Shown: positions 1-6,099 of the stretch, one piece after another
Layout: the number at the start of each line of letters is the position of its first letter
How positions within the stretch are numbered: position 1 is the first letter of the stretch
Assembly (NCBI GenBank): GCA_026193675.1
Contig: JAPHSO010000067.1
Span: 1-6,099, forward strand
Length of the DNA: 6,099 bases
Source: Gammaproteobacteria bacterium
GTDB taxonomy: Bacteria; Pseudomonadota; Gammaproteobacteria; Thiohalomonadales; Thiohalomonadaceae
Direction: 5' to 3'
Notes under the pieces: model-generated
Database searches by the model: none
Seen by the model: the letters and a program-made list of their open reading frames with translations, nothing else
Told to the model about the DNA's origin: nothing
Position numbers and translations under genes: made by a program

Positions 1-1884
1 ATCACCTTTCACATGGAGAAGGGGATGACTCCCAAGGATGCAGCAGTACATGGGGCTATGGAGCTGATGGGACCGGTTACCGCCTCGATTTTAACCACCA
101 TTGCCGCCTTTGTTCCAATGATGTTTATGTCTGGCATCATCGGGAAGTTCGTGATCGCGATCCCTATCGTCGTCATTCTGATGCTGGCGTTATCCTGGCT
201 TGAGTCTTTCTTTATTCTTCCCAGCCATGTTGCCCACTTCACCAACCCCAACAAGCACCCTAAAGAGCGTGCATGGTTGCTGGCACTCGACTCAGTCTAC
301 AACAAGGTGCTAACCGTTGCCGTCCGCTTCCGCTGGATCACCGTTGCCATCTCAATCGCCGTACTGTTCTCTGCCCTTTCTCTGGCGAAAACCATGCCGT
401 TTGAGCTTTTCCCGGCAGAGGGGGTTGATGAGTTTGTGGTACGTGCAACAGCTAAGCCGGGAACCAGCCTGAAGGCGATGCGTGAAAAACTTAGGGCCGT
501 TGATAAATCACTACGCAAAGAGCTCACAGCGGAGCACCTGCAGGCCACTCTGATCATGGCTGGAGAGATCTCCCAGGATCAGGGTGACCCACTCACCCAG
601 CGTGGTAGCCGCTATGGACAAATCAGAGCTATCTACACCCCTGCGGTGAGTCGTCAAGATCACGATGTGCTGGATGAGATGCGTGCGGCAGAGAGAGTGG
701 TTACCGGTCAGTTCCCCGATCTGGATATCGCCTTCACCGAGGTGCAACCCGGCCCACCCTTAGGCCGCGCACTAGAGGCGGAGATAAGCAGTGGTGATGA
801 GGAGGATAGTAACAGTGCGGCCAGAAGATTGATCGCCTTCCTCAATACTGTTGATGGAGTCACCAGTGTTGATAGCGGATTGAAGCGTGGTGACGATGAG
901 ATCCATGTGGTGATGGACAGAGAGTTGGCCACCTATGCCGGAGTCGATCTGGCCAATGCCTCCAACATCATCCGTGCTGCTTCCGGTGGACTGGTTGTCT
1001 CCTATGTTCATAAAGGGACAGAGGAGGTTGATATCACCATCCGCTATCCCGAGTCTGACAAGGGGGGGCTTGAAACCCTTAAATCGGTACAGATCCCCAA
1101 TCGACGTGATGGCCTGGTACCACTATCCAAGGTTGCTCACTTTGAGGTTCGAGAGGGTTTCACCACCATTCGCCACAAAGATGCCATTCGAATCATTAAT
1201 GTCACTGCCGACATCGATGCCGACATTATCACCAGTAAGGCACTCAATAGTTTGGTGATTAAGAATCAAGAACAGTGGCTTGGTGATTTGGTAGATGATG
1301 TATCCGTCAACTATGGTGGTGAGGAGGAGAAAAATAATGAATCGGCAAAGAGTCTGGCTATCGCCTTTATGTTTGCATTGATCGGCATCTTCTTTATTTT
1401 GGCAATCCAGTTTAACAATCTGACCTATCCATTGATTGTTATGTTGGCCATCCCGTTTGGTGCCATCGGTATTATTTTGAGTGTTTACCTGCACGACATC
1501 TACTGGCGGCCAATGCCACTCTCGTTCTTTTCGATGTTGGGTATGGTGGCGCTCACCGGCGTTGTGGTGAACAGCTCACTGATCCTGCTGGTATTTATTC
1601 AGCGTGCACTACAAGATGGTGTAGAGGTTATTGAGGCCATCATCACTGCGGGGCGCAGGCGTCTGCGTGCCGTGTTACTCACCGCAACAACCACTGTTGT
1701 GGGTCTACTGCCTACCGCTTATGGTTGGGGTGGTTCAGATCCATTTGTACAGCCTATCGCATTGGCACTGTCATCAGGACTGATGTTTGCAACTGCGGTC
1801 ACCCTGATCGGGATTCCCGCCACCTTTGCGGTTGGTGTCGACATTAAAAACTTCGTGGGTAAAGTATTCAGATTTAAACGCTAG
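1..1884 (+). CDS. RND-family (HAE1/AcrB-like) multidrug efflux permease, C-terminal part; 5' end outside window
   Basis: This is an inner-membrane, proton-driven pump subunit that would work with a periplasmic adaptor and an outer-membrane channel. The frame is open from base 1, so the ATG at 13 is internal. About 627 codons are present, against roughly 1030 for the family; the N-terminal third, including TM4 and its proton-relay aspartates, is missing. Numbered from the ATG at 13, TM5-TM6 fall near residues 18-70, ending in FFILPSH. TM7 is near 105-125, followed by the second periplasmic porter/docking region (about 127-445, starting MPFELFPAEG). TM8-TM12 fall near 447-608. The RND hallmarks GMVALTGVVVN (510-520) and GRRRLRAVLLTATTT (547-561) are clear. 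The position matching the AcrB TM10 lysine is Asn520, as is common in non-AcrB RND branches, while the TM11-proximal arginine (Arg552) is kept. The exact substrate cannot be told; a drug, lipid or other amphiphile is likeliest. It ends with TAG and is convergent with the next gene. Confidence 0.93.
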   Translation: MTFHMEKGMTPKDAAVHGAMELMGPVTASILTTIAAFVPMMFMSGIIGKFVIAIPIVVILMLALSWLESFFILPSHVAHFTNPNKHPKERAWLLALDSVYNKVLTVAVRFRWITVAISIAVLFSALSLAKTMPFELFPAEGVDEFVVRATAKPGTSLKAMREKLRAVDKSLRKELTAEHLQATLIMAGEISQDQGDPLTQRGSRYGQIRAIYTPAVSRQDHDVLDEMRAAERVVTGQFPDLDIAFTEVQPGPPLGRALEAEISSGDEEDSNSAARRLIAFLNTVDGVTSVDSGLKRGDDEIHVVMDRELATYAGVDLANASNIIRAASGGLVVSYVHKGTEEVDITIRYPESDKGGLETLKSVQIPNRRDGLVPLSKVAHFEVREGFTTIRHKDAIRIINVTADIDADIITSKALNSLVIKNQEQWLGDLVDDVSVNYGGEEEKNNESAKSLAIAFMFALIGIFFILAIQFNNLTYPLIVMLAIPFGAIGIILSVYLHDIYWRPMPLSFFSMLGMVALTGVVVNSSLILLVFIQRALQDGVEVIEAIITAGRRRLRAVLLTATTTVVGLLPTAYGWGGSDPFVQPIALALSSGLMFATAVTLIGIPATFAVGVDIKNFVGKVFRFKR

Positions 1885-1893
1885 TAATCAATT

Positions 1894-1939
1894 GATCTAC
1901 TGCTGTAGCTGAAACTATTTTGGACTACAGCAGCAGATC
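1894..1939. terminator. Inverted repeat between convergent genes, probable bidirectional terminator
   Basis: Arms at 1894-1908 (GATCTACTGCTGTAG) and 1925-1939 (CTACAGCAGCAGATC) are complementary over 15 bp with one exception, separated by a 16-nt loop. The exception is an A-C mismatch in the plus-strand RNA but a G-U pair in the minus-strand RNA, so the hairpin is slightly stronger for leftward transcripts. It starts 9 nt after the RND stop codon, and its right arm is the last 15 bases of the NYN gene, including its stop. No long T-run follows in either direction: the plus strand has only TTCTTC, the minus strand AATTGATTA. Classic intrinsic termination is therefore not certain; the stem could also protect 3' ends. 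Confidence 0.5.
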
Positions 1940-2425
1940 TTCTTCAATGGGATGAAAGTGGCTCGAGGCATCGATGAGTGAGTTGGCGGTCAGTGCCGGT
2001 ACGCCGTAGACATCGGTAGTGACGCCATAGTTGTCTCTAATCTTTTTTAGAAGCAGATCAAAGTCACCATCACCGGAAAGCAGTACCACGGCATCAACCT
2101 CTTTGGCTGCCTCCATCACATCAATGGTAATCCCCACATCCCAATCACCTTTGGCAGATCCATCTTTTCTCTGAATATAGGGTTTTAGTTTTACCGCGAA
2201 TCCGATGTGCTTCAGGGCATCCTGAAATTTTATCTGTTGATCATCATGACGCTGAATGGCATAAGCGTTTGCAGTAACAATATCACCTTCATAAATGATA
2301 CGTTGCCAAAATTTACGATAGTTGAACTGACGGCCATAAGCCTGGCGGGTGGTGTAATAGATATTTTGAACATCTACGAAGATGGCGATTTTTTTCAAAG
2401 TGGCGTTACAATTATTGACAGGCAT
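1925..2425 (-). CDS. NYN domain (LabA/DUF88-like, PIN-fold) predicted ribonuclease, 166 aa
   Basis: This is a single-domain cytoplasmic protein of the NYN family, whose fold is related to PIN and FLAP nucleases and which is generally predicted to cut RNA with metal ions held by aspartates. The visible signature is IAIFVDVQNIYY (residues 13-24, Asp18 and Asn21), then GDWDVGITIDVM (93-104, Asp94/Asp96/Asp102), then LLSGDGDFDLLL (115-126, Asp119/Asp121). These acidic clusters match the expected active site. It has no signal peptide, no membrane segment and no OST-HTH/LOTUS C-terminal extension; the length fits the short LabA-like form. The ATG is chosen because an in-frame TGA directly precedes it, and an AGGAG lies 11 nt upstream. 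It lies 139 bp downstream of the sensor kinase on the same strand, so cotranscription is possible but unproven. Its RNA target and role cannot be told from sequence. Confidence 0.9.
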   Translation of the reverse strand: MPVNNCNATLKKIAIFVDVQNIYYTTRQAYGRQFNYRKFWQRIIYEGDIVTANAYAIQRHDDQQIKFQDALKHIGFAVKLKPYIQRKDGSAKGDWDVGITIDVMEAAKEVDAVVLLSGDGDFDLLLKKIRDNYGVTTDVYGVPALTANSLIDASSHFHPIEEDLLL

Positions 2426-2436
2426 TCACAATGAAT

Positions 2437-2441
2437 CTCCT
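2437..2441 (-). promoter_or_regulatory. Ribosome binding site of the NYN gene
   Basis: The minus strand reads AGGAG here, 11 nt before the ATG at 2425-2423. The spacing is on the long side. Because an in-frame TGA touches the ATG, no earlier start is possible close by, so this site supports the ATG at 2425. Confidence 0.6.
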
Positions 2442-2564
2442 GTATAAGAGTAATACTATGCCAAATGGTGTTCTCCTGCAGTAATATTCGATTAATATTT
2501 CTGACGAAAATGAAATCCTCAGATTCACACCACTCTTTTAGTGATCACCCCTATTAATAAATCA

Positions 2565-5500
2565 TTATTTATTCAGATATCGCTGAATATTTTCTCCTGG
2601 CGCAGGTCCTGCCTTATTCAGAGCCTGCGCTATTTGTTCATCCTTACCCATACAATCATCTGCAAATGCTCGATCCATATACAGTATATGATCAAAAAGC
2701 CAATCTCTAATAAATCCTGTCATATCAGTTATGTGTAGCTCTCCCCGATCTAACTGAACTTTCATTTTCTCAACATTTTCCGATAAAAATTGATGTGCTT
2801 GAATATGATTTTCCAGCCCCGGATAACCACACGCCGCCATTACAACCTCTTCACGATTAAAATGAGTTCGCGTGTAATCTACCAATCTCTCAAGAATTAT
2901 GTCGCATTGGGTATCATCATTTAACAGAGCGGCCTGTTTGCTGGTATTCAGGATTTCAATAATTTTTCGATGGTCATCATCAATAGCTTCAATACCCACA
3001 CTAAATGCATCAGACCACTTTATTGGGTTAGTCAACGATCTGTTTTTACTGTTTTCCCGTTTCGCAGAAGGAGCATTATCCACTTGCGCCGTGTCTCCAA
3101 GTATCAAGCGTATTCTCTGAGACAGTTCCATTAAAGAGTAAGGCTTGTTAAGAAGACTAGCAGCAAACCGTAGCTGGCTATTTGTGACAGCACCCTTTTT
3201 GGTATACCCAGAAGTGAGTAAAATTTTGATCTCCGGCTGTATCAATTTTGCTTTCTCAGCTAACTCGTAACCATTGATACCACCTGGCATAACAACATCA
3301 CTAAACAATAGATCAATATTTTTCTCCGCAGTCAAAATCTGGAGAGCCTGACCACCACTACCAGCGGTAAGCACATAGTACCCCTGACTTTCTAGTAACT
3401 CTTTAGCCAGCTCTAAAATTCCAGAATCATCATCAACTATTAATATAGTTTCGGTGCCATGAGGCAGTGACATATCCTGTTTTTCAGTTCTTATAAGGAC
3501 TACATCTCTAAGAGAGCGAGGCAAATAGATTCGAAATGTTGTGCCAACCCCAACTTCAGAAGAACATCGTATATGCCCCCCAGCACGTTTTACAAAGCCA
3601 AATACCATAGATAGCCCTAGACCTGTACCCTTACCTTGATCCTTAGTGGTATAGAACGGTTCAAAAATATGTTCCATCTGTTCGGGAGTGATTCCGGCAC
3701 CACTATCGATGACAGATAGCTCCACATAATCACCCGGAATCGCACCAATATTTTTACTACAGTATTCAGAATCTAAAACTGTATTGTTTGTTTCAATAGT
3801 TAGATACCCATGCCCCCCTATCGCATCACGCGCATTTATACATAAATTAAGCAAAGCATCCTCGAATTCACCCGGATCAATTTCTGTTCGCCAAAGCTCA
3901 TCATCAAAATGACTTTTCACCTCGATTTCTGGAGTAAGTGAACGCGTAATCAAATTATCCATCCCGATGATTAACTTATTTATATCGCATACAGCAAACT
4001 CTCCCGATTTATTACGCGAAAAACTAAGTAATTGTTTGGTTAGATCGGCAGCACGGCGGCTGGCTTTCTTCATGGATGAAATACGTTTATGAGTTTTCTC
4101 ATTAAGACCGACCTGCCTCTCCATCAGCTCCAGATTACCGAGTATGACACCAAGAATATTATTAAAATCGTGTGCAATACCACCGGATAGCTGCCCAATA
4201 GCATCCATTTTCTTCGCGCGACGCAATCCCTCTTCAGCCAACATTCTCTCTGTTATATCCAGGAATGTGACCACCGCCCCAGTAATGGTGCCATCATAAA
4301 TAATCGGATACGACCAATACTCTGCTTTAAAGCTAGTGCCATCAGCACGCCATAGAACATCGCTATCCACATGAATCCCATTACCCGTTTGCAATACCTC
4401 AAATATTGGGCATTCACCCTCATGATAGTGACTACCATCAGAACGCGTATGGTGAGTAAGTTTGTGCATGTTTTTACCGATTAGATCATCAACACTCCGA
4501 ACACCAAGCAGCTTAACGCAGGCAGGATTTGCAAAAGTACACAACCCATTCAGGTCAAGGCCATAAATAGCTTCAGCGGTTGAATCGAGTAACATACGGA
4601 TCTGAGATAAGAGATACTTCTGCTCTTCCATTGAGGATTTGAGAGAGGCTTCACGTTCTTGAACAGTGAGGGCAAGCCGATTAATGTTAATTGAAATATC
4701 CTCAAGCTCATCTCCAGAAACAATTGGATCCGACTCAGAGTAATCCATACTTTCAATTTTTCGAATCTGCTCCATTAATGCAGAAAGCGGTCTGTCGATA
4801 CCCCGATTAAGAATAATGCGCATTAATATCAGCGTGAAGATTGCAACCAACATCAGAATTAGTAAAAATTGACTGCGGTTATTATTTAGAAATGCATTCA
4901 GGATCTGCTTATTTAGTTTAACAATGAAATATATATTTCCGTTAGGTATCTCTTTAAACAATTTTGCAGTGTAATTTTCTTCAGTCTGTTTAATATCCAG
5001 TTCTTGCGAAACAAGAATATCTTTCATATCACCTATTTCCTCAGAATCTGCTGATTCAAAGGAGTAGGATATATCCATATCAAGTGTTTCAGAGAGCTTC
5101 TTAAAATAACTTTCATCAAGTATTTTTGACATCTCTATATGACCTACCACATCGCCTGTGCCTTCATCAATAATACTTTGATGCGACTTTATCGAAAGAC
5201 GATCGATTATACGCTGATAGGTGATAATGCTGGTCTTAAACAGCAGGTTTGGATCGTAAAGGTTCTTGTGCTTATACAGAATATTTGGTGGAAACTTAAA
5301 TTCCCCCAGAGTGAAATCACGCTGATGCTCATAACGCCAAAACAGTTGTGGCTCGCTATTTTCATAGGAGATGTAATTGAGCCTATAGCCCCCATCATCT
5401 TGTGCTACAAAGGCGACTAACTCATGATTATTTCCATATAGAACGATATCATCATTAAACGAAAGTTTAACTCTGCTCAGCAGCTGTTTCGCAATTGATT

Positions 5501-5807
5501 TTTTCTCTTCATCGATGAGAAATACATTATAGTTTTCTACATCCTCATACTTGTTGATTAGCTCTATTGATGCAATCGTCGCCTCATCAGTTTTAACAAA
5601 TGAGATCCCCTCTTTAAGGTCTCGCTCTATCTCCTGCAAATTATCGGATAGACGATCATAACCATGTATTAATCGACTTCGAGTGCTTTCTAGAAAACCA
5701 TCTTTTATGAATCTGTCAAAATAGATTCCCAACGCGGTCACAACCATCAAGACTGCCATCGTAACCAGGATTGAGAGTTTGGTTTTAAAGCTGAACCTAT
5801 GCTTCAT
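2565..5807 (-). CDS. Hybrid sensor histidine kinase: periplasmic sensor-HAMP-PAS-HisKA-HATPase-receiver-hemerythrin
   Basis: This is a membrane-bound signalling kinase of 1080 residues counted from the ATG at 5807. TM1 is near 10-30 and TM2 near 313-333. They enclose a periplasmic region of about 280 residues that looks CACHE-like but matches no family I recognise firmly. HAMP follows (about 334-386), then PAS (403-519, ending in FLDITER). HisKA (530-599) carries the H-box GGIAHDFNNIL with phospho-acceptor His546. The HATPase has the N-box at Asn658, DSGAGI with Asp701, and GTGLGLS (727-733). The receiver (785-905) has acidic Asp792-794, phospho-acceptor Asp837, Thr865 and Lys888, all expected of an active domain. 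The C-terminal hemerythrin domain (about 931-1070) has all seven diiron ligands: His946, His982, Glu986, His1001, His1005, His1040 and Asp1045. So kinase, receiver and metal site all look intact. A GTG at 5825 would add six residues, but the ATG has the better ribosome site. The gene follows a periplasmic binding protein by 59 bp, which suggests the periplasmic domain reads that protein. No partner regulator is in view. The gene is visibly more AT-rich than the RND gene. Confidence 0.95.
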   Translation of the reverse strand: MKHRFSFKTKLSILVTMAVLMVVTALGIYFDRFIKDGFLESTRSRLIHGYDRLSDNLQEIERDLKEGISFVKTDEATIASIELINKYEDVENYNVFLIDEEKKSIAKQLLSRVKLSFNDDIVLYGNNHELVAFVAQDDGGYRLNYISYENSEPQLFWRYEHQRDFTLGEFKFPPNILYKHKNLYDPNLLFKTSIITYQRIIDRLSIKSHQSIIDEGTGDVVGHIEMSKILDESYFKKLSETLDMDISYSFESADSEEIGDMKDILVSQELDIKQTEENYTAKLFKEIPNGNIYFIVKLNKQILNAFLNNNRSQFLLILMLVAIFTLILMRIILNRGIDRPLSALMEQIRKIESMDYSESDPIVSGDELEDISININRLALTVQEREASLKSSMEEQKYLLSQIRMLLDSTAEAIYGLDLNGLCTFANPACVKLLGVRSVDDLIGKNMHKLTHHTRSDGSHYHEGECPIFEVLQTGNGIHVDSDVLWRADGTSFKAEYWSYPIIYDGTITGAVVTFLDITERMLAEEGLRRAKKMDAIGQLSGGIAHDFNNILGVILGNLELMERQVGLNEKTHKRISSMKKASRRAADLTKQLLSFSRNKSGEFAVCDINKLIIGMDNLITRSLTPEIEVKSHFDDELWRTEIDPGEFEDALLNLCINARDAIGGHGYLTIETNNTVLDSEYCSKNIGAIPGDYVELSVIDSGAGITPEQMEHIFEPFYTTKDQGKGTGLGLSMVFGFVKRAGGHIRCSSEVGVGTTFRIYLPRSLRDVVLIRTEKQDMSLPHGTETILIVDDDSGILELAKELLESQGYYVLTAGSGGQALQILTAEKNIDLLFSDVVMPGGINGYELAEKAKLIQPEIKILLTSGYTKKGAVTNSQLRFAASLLNKPYSLMELSQRIRLILGDTAQVDNAPSAKRENSKNRSLTNPIKWSDAFSVGIEAIDDDHRKIIEILNTSKQAALLNDDTQCDIILERLVDYTRTHFNREEVVMAACGYPGLENHIQAHQFLSENVEKMKVQLDRGELHITDMTGFIRDWLFDHILYMDRAFADDCMGKDEQIAQALNKAGPAPGENIQRYLNK

Positions 5808-5811
5808 ATTT

Positions 5812-5816
5812 TCCTT
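5812..5816 (-). promoter_or_regulatory. Ribosome binding site that decides the kinase start
   Basis: The minus strand reads AAGGA, 4 nt before the ATG at 5807-5805. The upstream in-frame GTG (5825-5823) has only a weak GAAAG before it, and this AAGGA would then lie inside the coding region. This favours the ATG start and a protein beginning MKHRFSFKTKL, directly before TM1. Confidence 0.6.
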
Positions 5817-5846
5817 TAAGTTCACTACTTTCTATAACACTGTAAT

Positions 5847-5911
5847 TTGGTAACCAACGTCATCATCTAAAAGATTGGAGCAACCTCCTCAACATTCTCC
5901 TTGGTTACCAA
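5847..5911. repeat. Pair of TTGGTWACCAA quasi-palindromes spanning the binding-protein/kinase junction
   Basis: TTGGTAACCAA lies at 5847-5857 and its exact reverse complement TTGGTTACCAA at 5901-5911. Each copy is itself palindromic around one central base, so the pair can be read as an inverted repeat (11-bp stem, 43-nt loop) or as near-direct repeats. The right copy is inside the binding-protein gene, where it encodes Leu-Val-Thr-Lys; the left copy is in the 59-bp gap before the kinase. The copies are 54 bp (18 codons) apart. A hairpin in the message or a pair of protein binding sites are both possible; chance is not excluded. Confidence 0.4.
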
Positions 5912-6099
5912 TTTAACAGGGTTAATAATGTGGTGGGGCACCTTCTCACCAGCAAATATTTTGATTGCTGTCTCAACTGATTTATGACCACCCAGAGGAA
6001 ATAGAACGGAGCCTGACTGGCTTCCATTGCGGATGGCATCCTGTGCTTCACTGGTATAGTCACAACCAACCATAATGATTGATGAGGCATCAATCTGAT
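5867..6099 (-). CDS. Periplasmic sugar-type substrate-binding protein (RbsB/LacI fold), C-terminal end; 5' end outside window
   Basis: Only the last 76 codons are present. The frame stays open to the right edge, so the ATG at 6073 is an internal methionine and not the start. The visible part matches the C-terminal end of the type I periplasmic binding proteins (Peripla_BP_4 group, as in ribose or AI-2 binding proteins). It begins with a strand IDASSIIMVGCD, then a helix with EAQDAIRNG, then SVLFPLGGHKSVETAIKIF. It ends with GEKVPHHIINPVKLVTKENV, the usual 'G..VP..I..P..LVT..NV' ending of the family. Such proteins serve ABC importers or chemoreceptors, or present ligands to sensor kinases (LuxP-LuxQ, TorT-TorS). 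Here the next gene, 59 bp downstream on the same strand, is a sensor kinase and not an ABC component, which supports a sensory role. The ligand cannot be named from this fragment. Confidence 0.82.
   Translation of the reverse strand, partial: QIDASSIIMVGCDYTSEAQDAIRNGSQSGSVLFPLGGHKSVETAIKIFAGEKVPHHIINPVKLVTKENVEEVAPIF

Noticed and set aside
935..1258. Open frame of 107 codons on the plus strand in another frame of the RND gene
   Set aside because: The RND protein is intact and conserved through this stretch; the alternative frame has no recognisable domain and no good ribosome site.
1123..1494. Open frame of 123 codons on the minus strand inside the RND gene
   Set aside because: It lies fully opposite a clearly conserved RND region, has low-complexity Asn/Asp/Thr-rich composition and resembles no family I know; it is a shadow of the plus-strand gene.
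2442..2540. Possible promoter for the NYN gene (TTGGCA, TAGTAT and TTATAC on the minus strand; two AATATT boxes at 2483-2488 and 2494-2499)
   Set aside because: No pair of boxes has correct -35/-10 spacing with good consensus; the region is merely AT-rich, so no promoter is called.
2500..2541. Weak stem candidates downstream of the kinase (TCTGA/TCAGA at 2500-2523; CACT/AGTG-like pairing near 2527-2543)
   Set aside because: Stems are only 4-6 bp and lack a GC-rich core or a following T-run, so a terminator is not supported.
5139..5420. Plus-strand open frame of 93 codons opposite the kinase periplasmic domain
   Set aside because: It is antisense to an unbroken large gene, with no recognisable domain; best explained as chance.
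5905..6093. Second open frame on the minus strand overlapping the binding-protein gene
   Set aside because: It overlaps the clearly conserved binding-protein C-terminus in another frame and has no family features.
1..6099. Insertion sequences, tRNA/rRNA genes, CRISPR arrays
   Set aside because: No transposase-like frame, no spaced direct-repeat array and no tRNA- or rRNA-like sequence was seen; nearly all bases are taken by four protein genes.

Overview
The window looks like chromosomal DNA of a Gram-negative proteobacterium, most likely a gammaproteobacterium. The evidence is an inner-membrane RND efflux pump, a periplasmic binding protein and a large membrane-bound hybrid histidine kinase with PAS, receiver and hemerythrin domains. 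The hemerythrin fusion suggests a microaerobic or redox-variable habitat. The species cannot be named from the sequence alone.

Layout: (1) 1-1884, plus strand: the C-terminal part, about 60%, of an RND-type efflux permease whose 5' end lies outside the window. (2) 1885-1939: a short convergent junction with a 15-bp inverted repeat that probably ends transcription in both directions. (3) 1925-2425, minus strand: a small NYN/PIN-like (LabA/DUF88-type) predicted nuclease. (4) 2426-2564: a 139-bp AT-rich spacer without a convincing gene. (5) 2565-5807, minus strand: a hybrid sensor kinase of about 1080 residues. Its order is TM, large periplasmic sensor, TM, HAMP, PAS, HisKA, HATPase, receiver, and a complete diiron hemerythrin domain at the C-terminus. 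(6) 5867-6099, minus strand: the C-terminal end of a periplasmic sugar-type (RbsB/LacI-fold) binding protein, which runs off the right edge.

The binding-protein gene lies only 59 bp upstream of the kinase, on the same strand. The two probably form one transcription unit and one signalling pathway: a periplasmic ligand is bound by the binding protein, read by the kinase's periplasmic domain, and passed through the kinase to its own receiver. The hemerythrin domain probably adds an oxygen, NO or redox input in the cytoplasm. No separate response regulator or HPt protein is visible, so the output partner must lie elsewhere. The NYN gene may be read from the same message or from its own promoter. 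The RND pump converges on this group and is probably functionally unrelated.

The most interesting object is the kinase: all seven canonical hemerythrin iron ligands are present with textbook spacing, in the position where hybrid kinases often carry an HPt domain.
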